From positions 1,178,001 through 1,242,000 of the forward strand of contig NZ_CP126742.1 in the NCBI RefSeq assembly GCF_030246945.1: a DNA stretch of 64,000 nt, in the 5' to 3' direction. The translations under genes and the position numbers were made by a program. The stretch comes from Microbacterium sp. zg-Y1090 (GTDB lineage Bacteria > Actinomycetota > Actinomycetes > Actinomycetales > Microbacteriaceae). Under the pieces are notes generated by a model that was given only the letters and a program-made list of their open reading frames with translations, had not been told where the DNA came from and did no database searches. Shown one piece after another: positions 50,438 through 59,789 of this stretch (the stretch's first letter is position 1; every line of letters begins with the position of its first letter).

Positions 50438-51112
50438 GTGAGCACATCGCAGACCGAGCCTCCCGCCGACGCCCTGCGCGCAGCCGCCGACACCATGCAC
50501 GCGGTGCGCGAGCGGTGCGTGTGGACCCAGCAGATCGACCACCGCGCGCTCGTGCCCTACCTCGTCGAGGAGGCCGCCGAACTGGTGGATGCCGTCGAGG
50601 CGGGGTCCCGAGCCGACCTGCGGGAGGAGCTGGGCGACCTGCTCTGGCAGGTGCTGTTCCACGCCGAGGTCGCCGCCGGCGATCCCGACGACCCGTTCGA
50701 CATCGACGACGTCGCCGGCGACCTCACCGAGAAGATGGTGCGCCGGCATCCGCACGTCTTCGCCGGGGAGATCGCCACCACTCCCGAGCAGGTGCTCGTG
50801 CACTGGAACGCCGCCAAGGCGGCCGAGAAGCACGCCCGCACCAGTGTGCTCGATGGGGTGTCATGGCACATGCCGTCGCTCGCCCTCGCGCAGAAGCTGC
50901 TGGGCAAGTCGGCGGCCGTCGGTGTCGCGCCCGCGGCCGCTGCCGCGTCGCCGGGATCCGCCCCGACCGACGAGGCGGCGCTCGGCGACGCCCTGTTGGT
51001 GCTGGTGGCGACGGCCCGCGCGAACGGGTGGGACGCCGAGCGGGCGCTGCGCGAGCGCCTGCGGGTTCTCGAGGGCGAGATCCGTGCGGCGGAGCAGACG
51101 CCGGGATCCTGA
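50438..51112 (+). CDS. mazG: MazG-family nucleoside triphosphate pyrophosphohydrolase
   Basis: A 224-residue all-alpha NTP pyrophosphohydrolase that removes aberrant or excess NTPs. The metal-binding EEAAELVDAV and EELGDLLWQVLFHAEVA motifs form one complete MazG domain (residues ~10-110); KMVRRHPHVFAGE follows. The second domain typical of E. coli MazG is reduced to a short helical tail after an Ala/Pro-rich linker. It sits between nhaA and hisS; mfd-mazG-eno order is conserved in actinobacteria though here interrupted. Confidence 0.92.
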   Translation: MSTSQTEPPADALRAAADTMHAVRERCVWTQQIDHRALVPYLVEEAAELVDAVEAGSRADLREELGDLLWQVLFHAEVAAGDPDDPFDIDDVAGDLTEKMVRRHPHVFAGEIATTPEQVLVHWNAAKAAEKHARTSVLDGVSWHMPSLALAQKLLGKSAAVGVAPAAAAASPGSAPTDEAALGDALLVLVATARANGWDAERALRERLRVLEGEIRAAEQTPGS

Positions 51113-51118
51113 GAGAAT
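51113..51118 (+). promoter_or_regulatory. -10 box of hisS (leaderless)
   Basis: GAGAAT overlapping the mazG stop region, then six bases and GTG 51125. Confidence 0.5.
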
Positions 51119-51124
51119 CATTCC

Positions 51125-52423
51125 GTGGCATCCGTCAATCCGCCGCGCGGCATGCGCGACTTCCTCCCCGCAGACAAGACCCGTCGCGAGCGCGTGCTCG
51201 CCGTGATCCGCGAGCGCTACCGCGCGCACGGGTTCGACGAGATCGAGACCCCGGTGATGGAGGAGTACTCGCGCCTGCATGCCGGCATCGGCGGCGACAA
51301 CGAGAAGCTCGCCTTCAACATCCTCAAGCGCGGGCTGGATGCCGACGCGGTGCGCGCCGCGGCCGAGCAGCCGTCGCTCGACGTCGCGGCGCTGGCCGAC
51401 CTCGGCCTGCGCTACGACCTCACCGTGCCGTTGGCGCGCTTCTACGCCAGCCACCGCGCCGAGCTGCCGAGCGTCTTCCGCTCGATCCAGATCGCCCCGG
51501 TGTGGCGCGCGGAACGCCCGCAGAAGGGCCGCTACCGCCAGTTCGTGCAGTGCGACATCGACATCATCGGCGACGCTTCGGCACGCGCCGAGGCGGAGCT
51601 CATCGTGGCGAGCCTCGACGCCCTCGACGCGCTCGGTCTCGAGGGCGGCTCCATCCGCATCAACGACCGCCGACTGCTGGACGCCATGCTCGACGTCTTC
51701 GGCTTCGCCGCCGACGAGCGCCCCGGCGTGCTCATCACGATCGACAAGCTCGACAAGATCGGCCCGGCGGGCGTCGCCGCGGAGCTGCGCGAGCGCGGCG
51801 CGACCGGCGCGGCCGTCGACGCGTTCGAGCAGTTCCTGGCGGGTGTGGCCGGCGGCGGAGACGGGCCCTTCGGCGAGGACCAGATCCGCGCCTCGCTGCC
51901 CGAGGGCGTTCCGGACGAGATCATCGCGCACCTCGTCGGCCTGGGGGAGACGGTCGCTGCGGCACGCGGCGCCGGCGGGGAGATCCCGCTCGTGTTCGAC
52001 CCCTTCCTCGTGCGGGGCATGGGTTACTACACCGGCACCATCTTCGAGCTCGCCCACCCGAGCGTGACCTATTCGCTGGGTGGCGGCGGCCGCTACGACG
52101 GGATGATCGGTCGGTTCCTCGGCCAGGAGGTGCCCGCCGTCGGGTTCTCGATCGGATTCGAGCGCATCGTCGACCTGCTGTCGGCATCCGTCGCCGCGGA
52201 CGCGGCGAGCGTGGTGCTCGTCCATGATCGGGATGTGCCGGTGGCCGAGCTGCTCGCGCACAAGGCGGCCTTCGTGGCATCCGGCACGCGGGTGCGCCTG
52301 GAGCAGCGGACCAAGAACCTCAAGGGACTGCTCGAGCGCGCGGCGAACGACGGCTACACCGCCTTCGCGACCGTGTCGGCCGGTGCCGCCCCGGGCGAGG
52401 TCGAGGTCAAGCCGCTCGGCTGA
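51125..52423 (+). CDS. hisS: Histidyl-tRNA synthetase
   Basis: Class II synthetase of 432 residues. Motif 1 region PPRGMRDFLPADKTRRERVL, motif 2 VWRAERPQKGRYRQFVQCDIDIIG, the histidine-A box LVRGMGYYTGTIFE and motif 3 GFSIGFERIVDLL are present. The C-terminal anticodon-binding domain (VVLVHDRDVPVAELL) is complete. It resembles the HisRS form with a long middle insertion (residues ~195-275) typical of actinobacteria. GTG 51125 is set by promoter spacing. HisZ is unlikely, as both histidine motifs and the anticodon domain are kept. Confidence 0.95.
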   Translation: MASVNPPRGMRDFLPADKTRRERVLAVIRERYRAHGFDEIETPVMEEYSRLHAGIGGDNEKLAFNILKRGLDADAVRAAAEQPSLDVAALADLGLRYDLTVPLARFYASHRAELPSVFRSIQIAPVWRAERPQKGRYRQFVQCDIDIIGDASARAEAELIVASLDALDALGLEGGSIRINDRRLLDAMLDVFGFAADERPGVLITIDKLDKIGPAGVAAELRERGATGAAVDAFEQFLAGVAGGGDGPFGEDQIRASLPEGVPDEIIAHLVGLGETVAAARGAGGEIPLVFDPFLVRGMGYYTGTIFELAHPSVTYSLGGGGRYDGMIGRFLGQEVPAVGFSIGFERIVDLLSASVAADAASVVLVHDRDVPVAELLAHKAAFVASGTRVRLEQRTKNLKGLLERAANDGYTAFATVSAGAAPGEVEVKPLG

Positions 52424-52447
52424 CGCCATCCCGCCGACGCGGGCCAA

Positions 52448-52494
52448 TGTCAAGAATCGGTTGACAGCTTCACGATGTCAACGATACCTTGACG
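52448..52494. promoter_or_regulatory. Double dyad operator and promoter of the small-membrane-protein/HTH operon
   Basis: Two copies of an inverted repeat: TGTCAA-N7-TTGACA at 52448-52466 and TGTCAA-N7-TTGACG at 52476-52494, offset by 28 bases. The right half of the first is the -35 hexamer TTGACA. With an 18-base spacer, TACCTT (52485-52490) is the -10, six bases before ATG 52497. A protein bound here would cover the whole promoter. Confidence 0.7.
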
Positions 52495-52496
52495 CT

Positions 52497-52751
52497 ATGA
52501 AGCAGATCAGCAATCGAGCGTCCGCCGCCATCGCACGGGTCAAGTGGGTCGCCATCGCAGGCATGCTCGCGGGGGCGGTGCTGCTGCTCGTCGCCATCGC
52601 GCTGGAGTGGCGCGGATTCTGGGGTGGGGCGGCGCAGGGCGCCGGCATCGGCCTGATCGCCGTGGGCGCGTACTTCTGGGGCTTGGGTGACGGCATCGGC
52701 CGCGCCGTGCCGCAGGCGGCCTGGCTTCCCAGCCGGGACGACCGGGCGTGA
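52497..52751 (+). CDS. 84-residue two-span membrane protein
   Basis: A small basic-start membrane protein (MKQISNRASAAIARVKW) with two predicted spans, WVAIAGMLAGAVLLLVAIAL and GAGIGLIAVGAYFWGLG, and a short charged tail SRDDRA. No family is recognised. ATG 52497 is six bases after the -10 box, so the message is leaderless. Its stop overlaps the start of the HTH gene (GTGA at 52748); the two form an operon behind two tandem dyads, which suggests a regulator plus a membrane partner. Confidence 0.75.
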   Translation: MKQISNRASAAIARVKWVAIAGMLAGAVLLLVAIALEWRGFWGGAAQGAGIGLIAVGAYFWGLGDGIGRAVPQAAWLPSRDDRA

Positions 52752-53287
52752 GCGAGCTGGCCGACGCCGTCGGCCGGGCGGTGCTCGCAGCCGCGCAGGT
52801 CGATGACACGTCCGACATCGGGCTGCCGGAGCACCTCGCCCTCATCGGCGCCGCCGCGCGGGCGGAGGGGGAGGCCCGGGCGATCCTGCAGCGGTCGGTC
52901 GCCGCGGCCCGCGCCGGGGGAGCGAGCTGGGCGGCGATCGGTGCTGAGTTGGGGATGTCGCGCCAGGCCGCGCAGCAGCGTTTCGGCGCCGTGGTCGGGG
53001 CCAGCGCGGCGGCACCCGCCTCCGACACGGAACGGTGGCTCGGTCCCGTCACCGCGTTCGACGAGATGGCCGAGCTCGACGCCGCCGGGCGGATGGGCTG
53101 GCGCACCGTCGAGGTGGGCATGCTCTCGCACCGCATGCGTCGCACCGACACGCAGTGGGAGCACCGCCGCCTCTTCTGGCGTTCCTCGCTCGCGGCCGAG
53201 GAGCGCGACGGCTGGGAGATCGGATGCCGGGCCTTCCCCTGGCTCTACCTCGTGCGCGACCGGGGCATCCCGCCGGAGTCGCCGTGA
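52748..53287 (+). CDS. Putative HTH DNA-binding protein of unrecognised family
   Basis: A 179-residue soluble protein. Residues ~55-80 (AARAGGASWAAIGAELGMSR then QAAQQRFG) form a clear helix-turn-helix of the sigma-70 region-4/MerR-like 'WAAIGAELGMSRQAAQQRF' kind. The N-terminal ~50 residues are helical. The C-terminal half (WRTVEVGMLSHRMRRTDTQ, then FWRSSLAAEERDGWEIGCRA) has no recognised fold. Translational coupling with the membrane protein and the dyads upstream make autoregulation plausible. Not assigned to a named family. Confidence 0.7.
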   Translation: MSELADAVGRAVLAAAQVDDTSDIGLPEHLALIGAAARAEGEARAILQRSVAAARAGGASWAAIGAELGMSRQAAQQRFGAVVGASAAAPASDTERWLGPVTAFDEMAELDAAGRMGWRTVEVGMLSHRMRRTDTQWEHRRLFWRSSLAAEERDGWEIGCRAFPWLYLVRDRGIPPESP

Positions 53288-53291
53288 TCGG

Positions 53292-53765
53292 TCAGCCGCT
53301 CGCCGACGCGGTCACCCGCCGCTTCTCGCGCACGTAGACCTCGCGGCGCACGCGTGCGACGACATCGCCCGCGGCATCCCTGATCTCGGTCTCGAACCAC
53401 TCGAGCACCTTCGCCCCGCCCCGGGCGCGCTCGCGCAGCTCTTGCGCCTTCTCCTTCGGAACCTCGAAGTGCGCCGTCAGCACACCGCGCCCGGGCTTGA
53501 GGAACTCGATCTCGCCCCGGGTGTCCCAGACGACGTGATCGCGACCGAGCTGGTGCATGACCAGCATGAAGAAGTACGGGTCGGTCATCGCCGAAAGCGA
53601 CCCGCCGAAGGCCGTCTTCACGTAGTTGCGGGTGAACACGTTCACGTGCAGCTCGACCGTGGCACTGGTCCAGTCCGGCGCGAAGCGGCGCACGCGGATG
53701 CCGCTGAACAGGTTCGGCGCCCACAGGCTCATGCCGATGGACAGGCGTCGGGGTGTGATGCGCAT
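53292..53765 (-). CDS. DUF4442 hotdog-fold protein (thioesterase-like)
   Basis: A 157-residue hotdog-domain protein of the DUF4442/YiiD-C type. Characteristic strands are FSGIRVRRFAPDWTSATVEL, NVFTRNYVKTAFGGSLSAMTDPYFFMLV and VVWDTRGEIEFLKPGRG. Hotdog proteins of this class are predicted acyl-CoA thioesterases; no catalytic role is proven for DUF4442. ATG 53765 (MRITPRR) was chosen over ATG 53804 because the earlier stretch is unlike the family; CACAAT lies eight bases upstream of it. Convergent with the HTH gene, four bases apart. Confidence 0.82.
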   Translation of the reverse strand: MRITPRRLSIGMSLWAPNLFSGIRVRRFAPDWTSATVELHVNVFTRNYVKTAFGGSLSAMTDPYFFMLVMHQLGRDHVVWDTRGEIEFLKPGRGVLTAHFEVPKEKAQELRERARGGAKVLEWFETEIRDAAGDVVARVRREVYVREKRRVTASASG

Positions 53766-53832
53766 GAGTGGGAATTGTGGCCTATGCGCACAGGTTTCGC
53801 ACATCCTCGGTGGATCCGCACAATCGTTATTG

Positions 53833-53850
53833 TTCTAGTTCTCCTAGAAT
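53833..53850. promoter_or_regulatory. YtrA-type operator overlapping -10 box
   Basis: Perfect inverted repeat TTCTAG-N5-CTAGAA (53833-53849). Its right arm is part of the -10 box TAGAAT (53845-53850), which is six bases before ATG 53857. The arrangement predicts autorepression by the GntR/YtrA-type protein. Confidence 0.65.
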
Positions 53851-53856
53851 AGGGCC

Positions 53857-54252
53857 ATGCTCATCAGGATCGGTCCGCGCGCGGACGCACCGCTTTTCGC
53901 GCAGATCGCCGCCTCGGTGCGCGCGGAGATCGCGACGGGTCGGGTGCGCGCCGGAGAGCGGCTGCCGTCGGCGAAGCAGATCGCGCCGTCGCTCGGGGTG
54001 AACCTGCACACCGTGCTGCACGCCTACCAGCAGCTGCGCGACGAAGGTCTCATCGAGCTGCGGCGGGGGAGGGGCGCCGTCGTGACGGACGCCGCGACGC
54101 GCGTGGTCGAGCTGCGCGCGGAGCTGGCCGCCCTGGTCGCCCGCGCCGCCGACGCCGGCATCGCCCCCGACACGCTCGCCGCGCTGATCGCCGACCTGGC
54201 CCCCGCGTCCACCGTCCGCGTCCCGCACACCCAGGAAAGGCCGACACCGTGA
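53857..54252 (+). CDS. GntR-family regulator, YtrA subfamily
   Basis: A 131-residue regulator. The winged helix (FAQIAASVRAEIATGRVRAG, SAKQIAPSLGVNLHTVLHAY, LIELRRGRGAVV) occupies residues ~15-75; a short helical dimerisation tail follows, typical of YtrA rather than sugar-binding GntR proteins. YtrA regulators usually repress an operon with membrane-transport or DUF1648 genes. Here the following gene starts with a GTGA overlap and encodes a DUF1648 membrane protein. Leaderless start with the dyad in its promoter. Confidence 0.87.
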   Translation: MLIRIGPRADAPLFAQIAASVRAEIATGRVRAGERLPSAKQIAPSLGVNLHTVLHAYQQLRDEGLIELRRGRGAVVTDAATRVVELRAELAALVARAADAGIAPDTLAALIADLAPASTVRVPHTQERPTP

Positions 54253-55280
54253 CACGACGCCCTGTCGACGCCCGCCGACGCTTCATCATCGTCGCCCTCA
54301 TCGCCCCGATCGCCCTCGCGCTCGTCGCAGCGGTCCTGCAGCTCGTGATGCTGCCGAACCTCGATGCCACCGTCGCGGTCCACTGGGGTTTCCGCGGCAC
54401 GCCCGACGGGTTCGGGCCGGCGTGGTCGTTCCCGGTGCTGACGGCCGCCCTGGGCGTCGGCCTGCCGGCGCTGCTGTCCGGCACGGCCCTGGCATCCGAT
54501 CGTGCTGCTGCCCGCCGGGTGGGGCGACCGGCGGCTCCGACTGCGAATAGCCGATTCGTCGCCGCGATGGTGCTCGCCACGGTGGCGTTCCTCAGCGTCC
54601 TGTCGACAGTGCTCGTCGCGGCGCAGGCCACGGGCCCCGGTCAGGCGACGGCAGGGGCAGGCCTGCCCCTGCTGGCTGCCGCGGTCGCGGGGCTGGCGTG
54701 CGGGCTGGCCGGCTGGTGGGTGCAGCCGCGCGAGACCGCGCCGCCGGTCGAGGGCGAGGCCGCCCATGCACTCGACCTGCGTGACGAGGAGAGCGCCGTC
54801 TGGGTGCGTACCGCGATGGTGGCCGGGCTGCCGTTGGCTCTGCTGGTCGGCGCGGCGCTGTTCACCGTCGGGCTCGGCGTGGTGCTGCTGCTGACCGGTG
54901 ACGGCGCGGCGGGGTGGATCACGCTCGCGTCCGGCGCCGTGGTGACTCTGCTCGTGGCCACGGGCACGGCCTATCGCGTGGTCGTGGACTCTCGTGGGCT
55001 GACGGTGCGGGCGTTCGCCGGGGTGCCGCGCTGGCGCCTGGACCCCCGCGGCATCCGTGATGTCGCCGTGGCCTCCGTGAACCCGACCGCGGACTTCGGC
55101 GGCTGGGGGTGGCGCTGGCGACCGGGCGCGTTCGGCGTGATCACCCGCGCCGGTGAGGCGATCCAGGTCACGCGACGCGACGGCAGACGGTTCGTGATCA
55201 CGGTCGACGATGCCGAGACCGGCGCCGCGGTGCTGCAGGCCATCGTCGAGCGGGCGCGCACGGCGCGGCCGCCCCTCTGA
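54249..55280 (+). CDS. DUF1648 multi-span membrane protein
   Basis: A 343-residue membrane protein. The DUF1648 signature lies in the first ~75 residues (LPNLDATVAVHWGFRGTPDGFGPAWSF-type, Pro-Asn-x-Asp and the His-Trp-Gly motif). About seven hydrophobic segments follow, then a C-terminal soluble part (VVVDSRGLTVRAFAGVPRWR, then a WGWRWRPGAFGVITRAGEAI strand) that resembles a bacterial PH-like fold. It is coupled to the YtrA-type regulator. DUF1648 proteins include SdpI-like immunity proteins and regulators of envelope stress; the role here is unknown. Confidence 0.8.
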   Translation: MTRRPVDARRRFIIVALIAPIALALVAAVLQLVMLPNLDATVAVHWGFRGTPDGFGPAWSFPVLTAALGVGLPALLSGTALASDRAAARRVGRPAAPTANSRFVAAMVLATVAFLSVLSTVLVAAQATGPGQATAGAGLPLLAAAVAGLACGLAGWWVQPRETAPPVEGEAAHALDLRDEESAVWVRTAMVAGLPLALLVGAALFTVGLGVVLLLTGDGAAGWITLASGAVVTLLVATGTAYRVVVDSRGLTVRAFAGVPRWRLDPRGIRDVAVASVNPTADFGGWGWRWRPGAFGVITRAGEAIQVTRRDGRRFVITVDDAETGAAVLQAIVERARTARPPL

Positions 55281-55330
55281 CGTGCTCCCGGGGTTGACCG
55301 GGTGGCGAGCCGTTCGCGAGGGTGGACGGC

Positions 55331-57389
<2,059 letters not shown>

Positions 57390-57422
57390 GCGCACGACGC
57401 AGACCGAATGAGAGGGGGAGCC

Positions 57423-57926
57423 GTGGCGAGACTGACGGCTCCCTCTTCTCGTTCCCGCGAGGTCGACGTGCGGCAGTGGCTGGGCGGCATCCGCCTGTCG
57501 GGCTTCATGCTCATCATGCTGGGGCTGGTGGTGCTGGCCGCCTTCGTGCTGGTCCCCACGTTCGGCATGTACCTCGAGCAGCGCCAGCAGATCGCGGGCC
57601 TCGAGCGCGCGGTGACGCTGGGGGAGCAGGAGGTCGCCGAACTGGAGGCATCCCGCGACCGCTGGGGCGACCCGGCCTACATCACGACGCAGGCGCGCGA
57701 ACGGCTGTACTACACGCATCCCGGCGAAGTGGTGTTCCTGGTGGACAACGACCTCCCCGCCGTCGAGCTCCCGCAGGAGCAGGCACCCGTGAGCTCCGAG
57801 GTCGAGGAGACCGAGAGTGACTGGATGACCCGGCTCATCCGCTCCATCACGACGGCAGGTGTCACCGAGACCGTCACATACGAGATCGGCGTCCCCGACG
57901 CTCCGCAGGATCAGCCCGCCCCGTGA
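57423..57926 (+). CDS. Septum formation initiator (DivIC/FtsB family)
   Basis: A 167-residue bitopic division protein. A basic cytoplasmic end, one span (SGFMLIMLGLVVLAAFVLVP) and a coiled coil (EQRQQIAGLERAVTLGEQEV onward) ending in the FtsB/DivIC motif DPAYITTQARERLYYTHPGEVVFLV. The C-terminus is an acidic, flexible extension. GTG 57423 follows GAGGGGGAG; ATG 57408 is in frame. It should take part in the FtsQ-FtsB-FtsL divisome complex. Conserved position after eno. Confidence 0.9.
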   Translation: MARLTAPSSRSREVDVRQWLGGIRLSGFMLIMLGLVVLAAFVLVPTFGMYLEQRQQIAGLERAVTLGEQEVAELEASRDRWGDPAYITTQARERLYYTHPGEVVFLVDNDLPAVELPQEQAPVSSEVEETESDWMTRLIRSITTAGVTETVTYEIGVPDAPQDQPAP

Positions 57927-57950
57927 CGGGCGTTGTCCAGGAGCGCGCGA

Positions 57951-57956
57951 TAACCT
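57951..57956 (+). promoter_or_regulatory. -10 box of the DUF501 gene (leaderless)
   Basis: TAACCT, then GATGAG, then GTG 57963. Confidence 0.5.
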
Positions 57957-57962
57957 GATGAG

Positions 57963-58484
57963 GTGACCACCCCGCCGTTCGACCCTGCCGACGACGACGA
58001 TCTCGCGGTGCTCCGCGAGCAGCTGGGACGACCGGCCCGCGGGGTGCTCGGCATCGCCGCGCGCTGCGTGTGCGGCAACCCCACCGTCGTCGCCACGGCG
58101 CCGCGCCTGCCCGACGGCACCCCGTTCCCGACGTTCTACTACCTGACGCACCCGGGCGCCACCGCGGCGATGTCGACGCTGGAGGCCACCCAGGTGATGC
58201 GCGAGCTCTCCGACGAGCTGGCCGCCGACGCCGACCTCGCCGCCGCGTACGCCCGGGCACACGAGGCGTATCTGCGCGACCGCGCACCCTACGGCGACGT
58301 GCCCGAGATCGCCGGCATCTCCGCGGGGGGCATGCCCACGCGCGTGAAGTGCCTGCACGCCCTCGCCGGCCATGCCCTGGCCGCGGGACCGGGGGTCAAC
58401 CCGATCGGCGACCGGGCGCTGGAGATGTCCGAGTGGTCGCCCGAGCGGTGCTCGTGCGCTCACCCGGGAGGGCCCACGCCATGA
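57963..58484 (+). CDS. DUF501 domain protein
   Basis: A 173-residue conserved actinobacterial protein. DUF501 marks are EQLGRPARGVLGIAARCVCG, FPTFYYLTHPGATAAMSTLEATQVM, the GGMPTRVKCLHALAGHALA block and CSCAHPGG at the end; four conserved Cys suggest a metal or disulfide site. The Tyr/His-rich centre and linkage to eno-divIC and ppx-type genes are usual. Function unknown. GTG 57963 is leaderless by promoter spacing; the stop overlaps the next ATG (ATGA at 58481). Confidence 0.88.
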   Translation: MTTPPFDPADDDDLAVLREQLGRPARGVLGIAARCVCGNPTVVATAPRLPDGTPFPTFYYLTHPGATAAMSTLEATQVMRELSDELAADADLAAAYARAHEAYLRDRAPYGDVPEIAGISAGGMPTRVKCLHALAGHALAAGPGVNPIGDRALEMSEWSPERCSCAHPGGPTP

Positions 58485-59776
58485 ACGGCCGCCTCGCCGC
58501 GGCCGCAGTGGTGCTGGCGACGTCCGGGATGCTCGGCGCCGTGCCGACGGCCACGCCCACCCCGACGCCGACTCCCGACATCCAGGCCGATCCGGTGCGC
58601 ACGGCGCAGTACTGGCTCGATGACTACGGCATCCGCGACGCGTGGCAGACGACCCGGGGGGCCGGCACCCGCATCGCGGTGATCGACACCGGCATCGCGC
58701 GGGGACCGGTGGAACTGGGCGGCGTGGTGGACGGCGCCGACTTCTCCGGCCTCGGCTCGGCAGACGGGCGCACACCGGTCGGTGCGGTGGATGCCGCGCA
58801 CGGCAGCCTCGTCGCCTCGCTCGCCGCCGGGCGGGGGACGGGCCCCGACGCCGGCGTCATCGGCGTGGCGCCCGAGGCGCAGCTGCTGTCGCTGTCGCTG
58901 TCGTTCGGCGCGGCGGCCGCGACGCCCTTCACCGACCAGGTCGCCGATGCGATGCGGTGGGCGGTGGATCACGATGCCGACGTGATCAACCTGTCGTTCA
59001 CCACCAACACCCTCGACTGGCCGCAGAGCTGGGACGACGCGTTCCTGTATGCGGCCGAGAACGACGTCGTGGTGATCGTCGCGGCGGGAAACCGGGGGAG
59101 CGGCACCGACCGCGTCGGCGCGCCCGCCACCATTCCCGGGGTGCTCTCCGTCGGCGGCGTCGACCGCACCGGCACTGCCAGCATCGAGGCGTCCACCCAG
59201 GGCATCACGATCGGCGTCTCCGCCCCCAGCGAGGACCTGCTGGGCGTCTCCCCCGAGGGTGACGTGGTGATGTGGAACGGCACGAGCGGCGCGGCGCCCA
59301 TCGTCGCCGGCATCGCCGCGCTGGTGCGAGCGGCCCACCCCGACCTCGACGCGGCGAACGTCATCAACCGCATCGTGCGCACGGCGTCGCCGGCGGCGGG
59401 CGCGTCGTCGGTGCCCGACCCGCTCTACGGCTACGGGCTCGTCGACGCCGCAGCCGCGGTTTCGGCCCCTGTCGCGGCGGTGCAGGCCAACCCGATGGGG
59501 AACCTCAGTGACTGGATCCGCATCTACCGGCGAGCGGATGCCGCGCCCGTTCCCGAGCCGACGGCGCAGCCGGTGGAGGTCCCGTCGCTCCCCGCCGCCG
59601 ACCCGGTCTCCCGCCCGGCATCCCCGCTGCTGCCGTCGGAGGAATCGCTTATCTACGGCTCGCTTCCGCTGGCCGTGACCACCCTGGCCGGTATACTGGT
59701 TGCGCTCGGTGTCACCGCTGCTGCCCGGCGCATCCGATCGGCGCGCACGTACCGCGCGTCGAGCCGCCCAATCTAG
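58481..59776 (+). CDS. Secreted, membrane-anchored S8 subtilase (mycosin-like)
   Basis: A 431-residue subtilisin-family protease. A signal peptide (residues 1-~20) and Thr/Pro linker precede the S8 domain with catalytic Asp69 (VIDTGIA), His107 (AAHGSLVAS), oxyanion Asn204 (AAGNRGSG) and Ser269 (NGTSGAAPIVAG). After a ~80-residue Pro-rich stalk, a C-terminal membrane span (LAVTTLAGILVALGVTAAAR) and a basic tail anchor it, the layout of mycosins. No ESX genes are near, so mycosin function is not implied. Translationally coupled to the DUF501 gene. Confidence 0.9.
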   Translation: MNGRLAAAAVVLATSGMLGAVPTATPTPTPTPDIQADPVRTAQYWLDDYGIRDAWQTTRGAGTRIAVIDTGIARGPVELGGVVDGADFSGLGSADGRTPVGAVDAAHGSLVASLAAGRGTGPDAGVIGVAPEAQLLSLSLSFGAAAATPFTDQVADAMRWAVDHDADVINLSFTTNTLDWPQSWDDAFLYAAENDVVVIVAAGNRGSGTDRVGAPATIPGVLSVGGVDRTGTASIEASTQGITIGVSAPSEDLLGVSPEGDVVMWNGTSGAAPIVAGIAALVRAAHPDLDAANVINRIVRTASPAAGASSVPDPLYGYGLVDAAAAVSAPVAAVQANPMGNLSDWIRIYRRADAAPVPEPTAQPVEVPSLPAADPVSRPASPLLPSEESLIYGSLPLAVTTLAGILVALGVTAAARRIRSARTYRASSRPI

Positions 59777-59789
59777 GAGTTCTCTTCCC

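Noticed and set aside
58481..59776. Assignment of the subtilase as a true mycosin of an ESX secretion system
   Set aside because: The layout is mycosin-like, but there is no EccB/C/D/E, WXG100 or PE/PPE gene nearby. Membrane-anchored subtilases occur without ESX in many actinobacteria.
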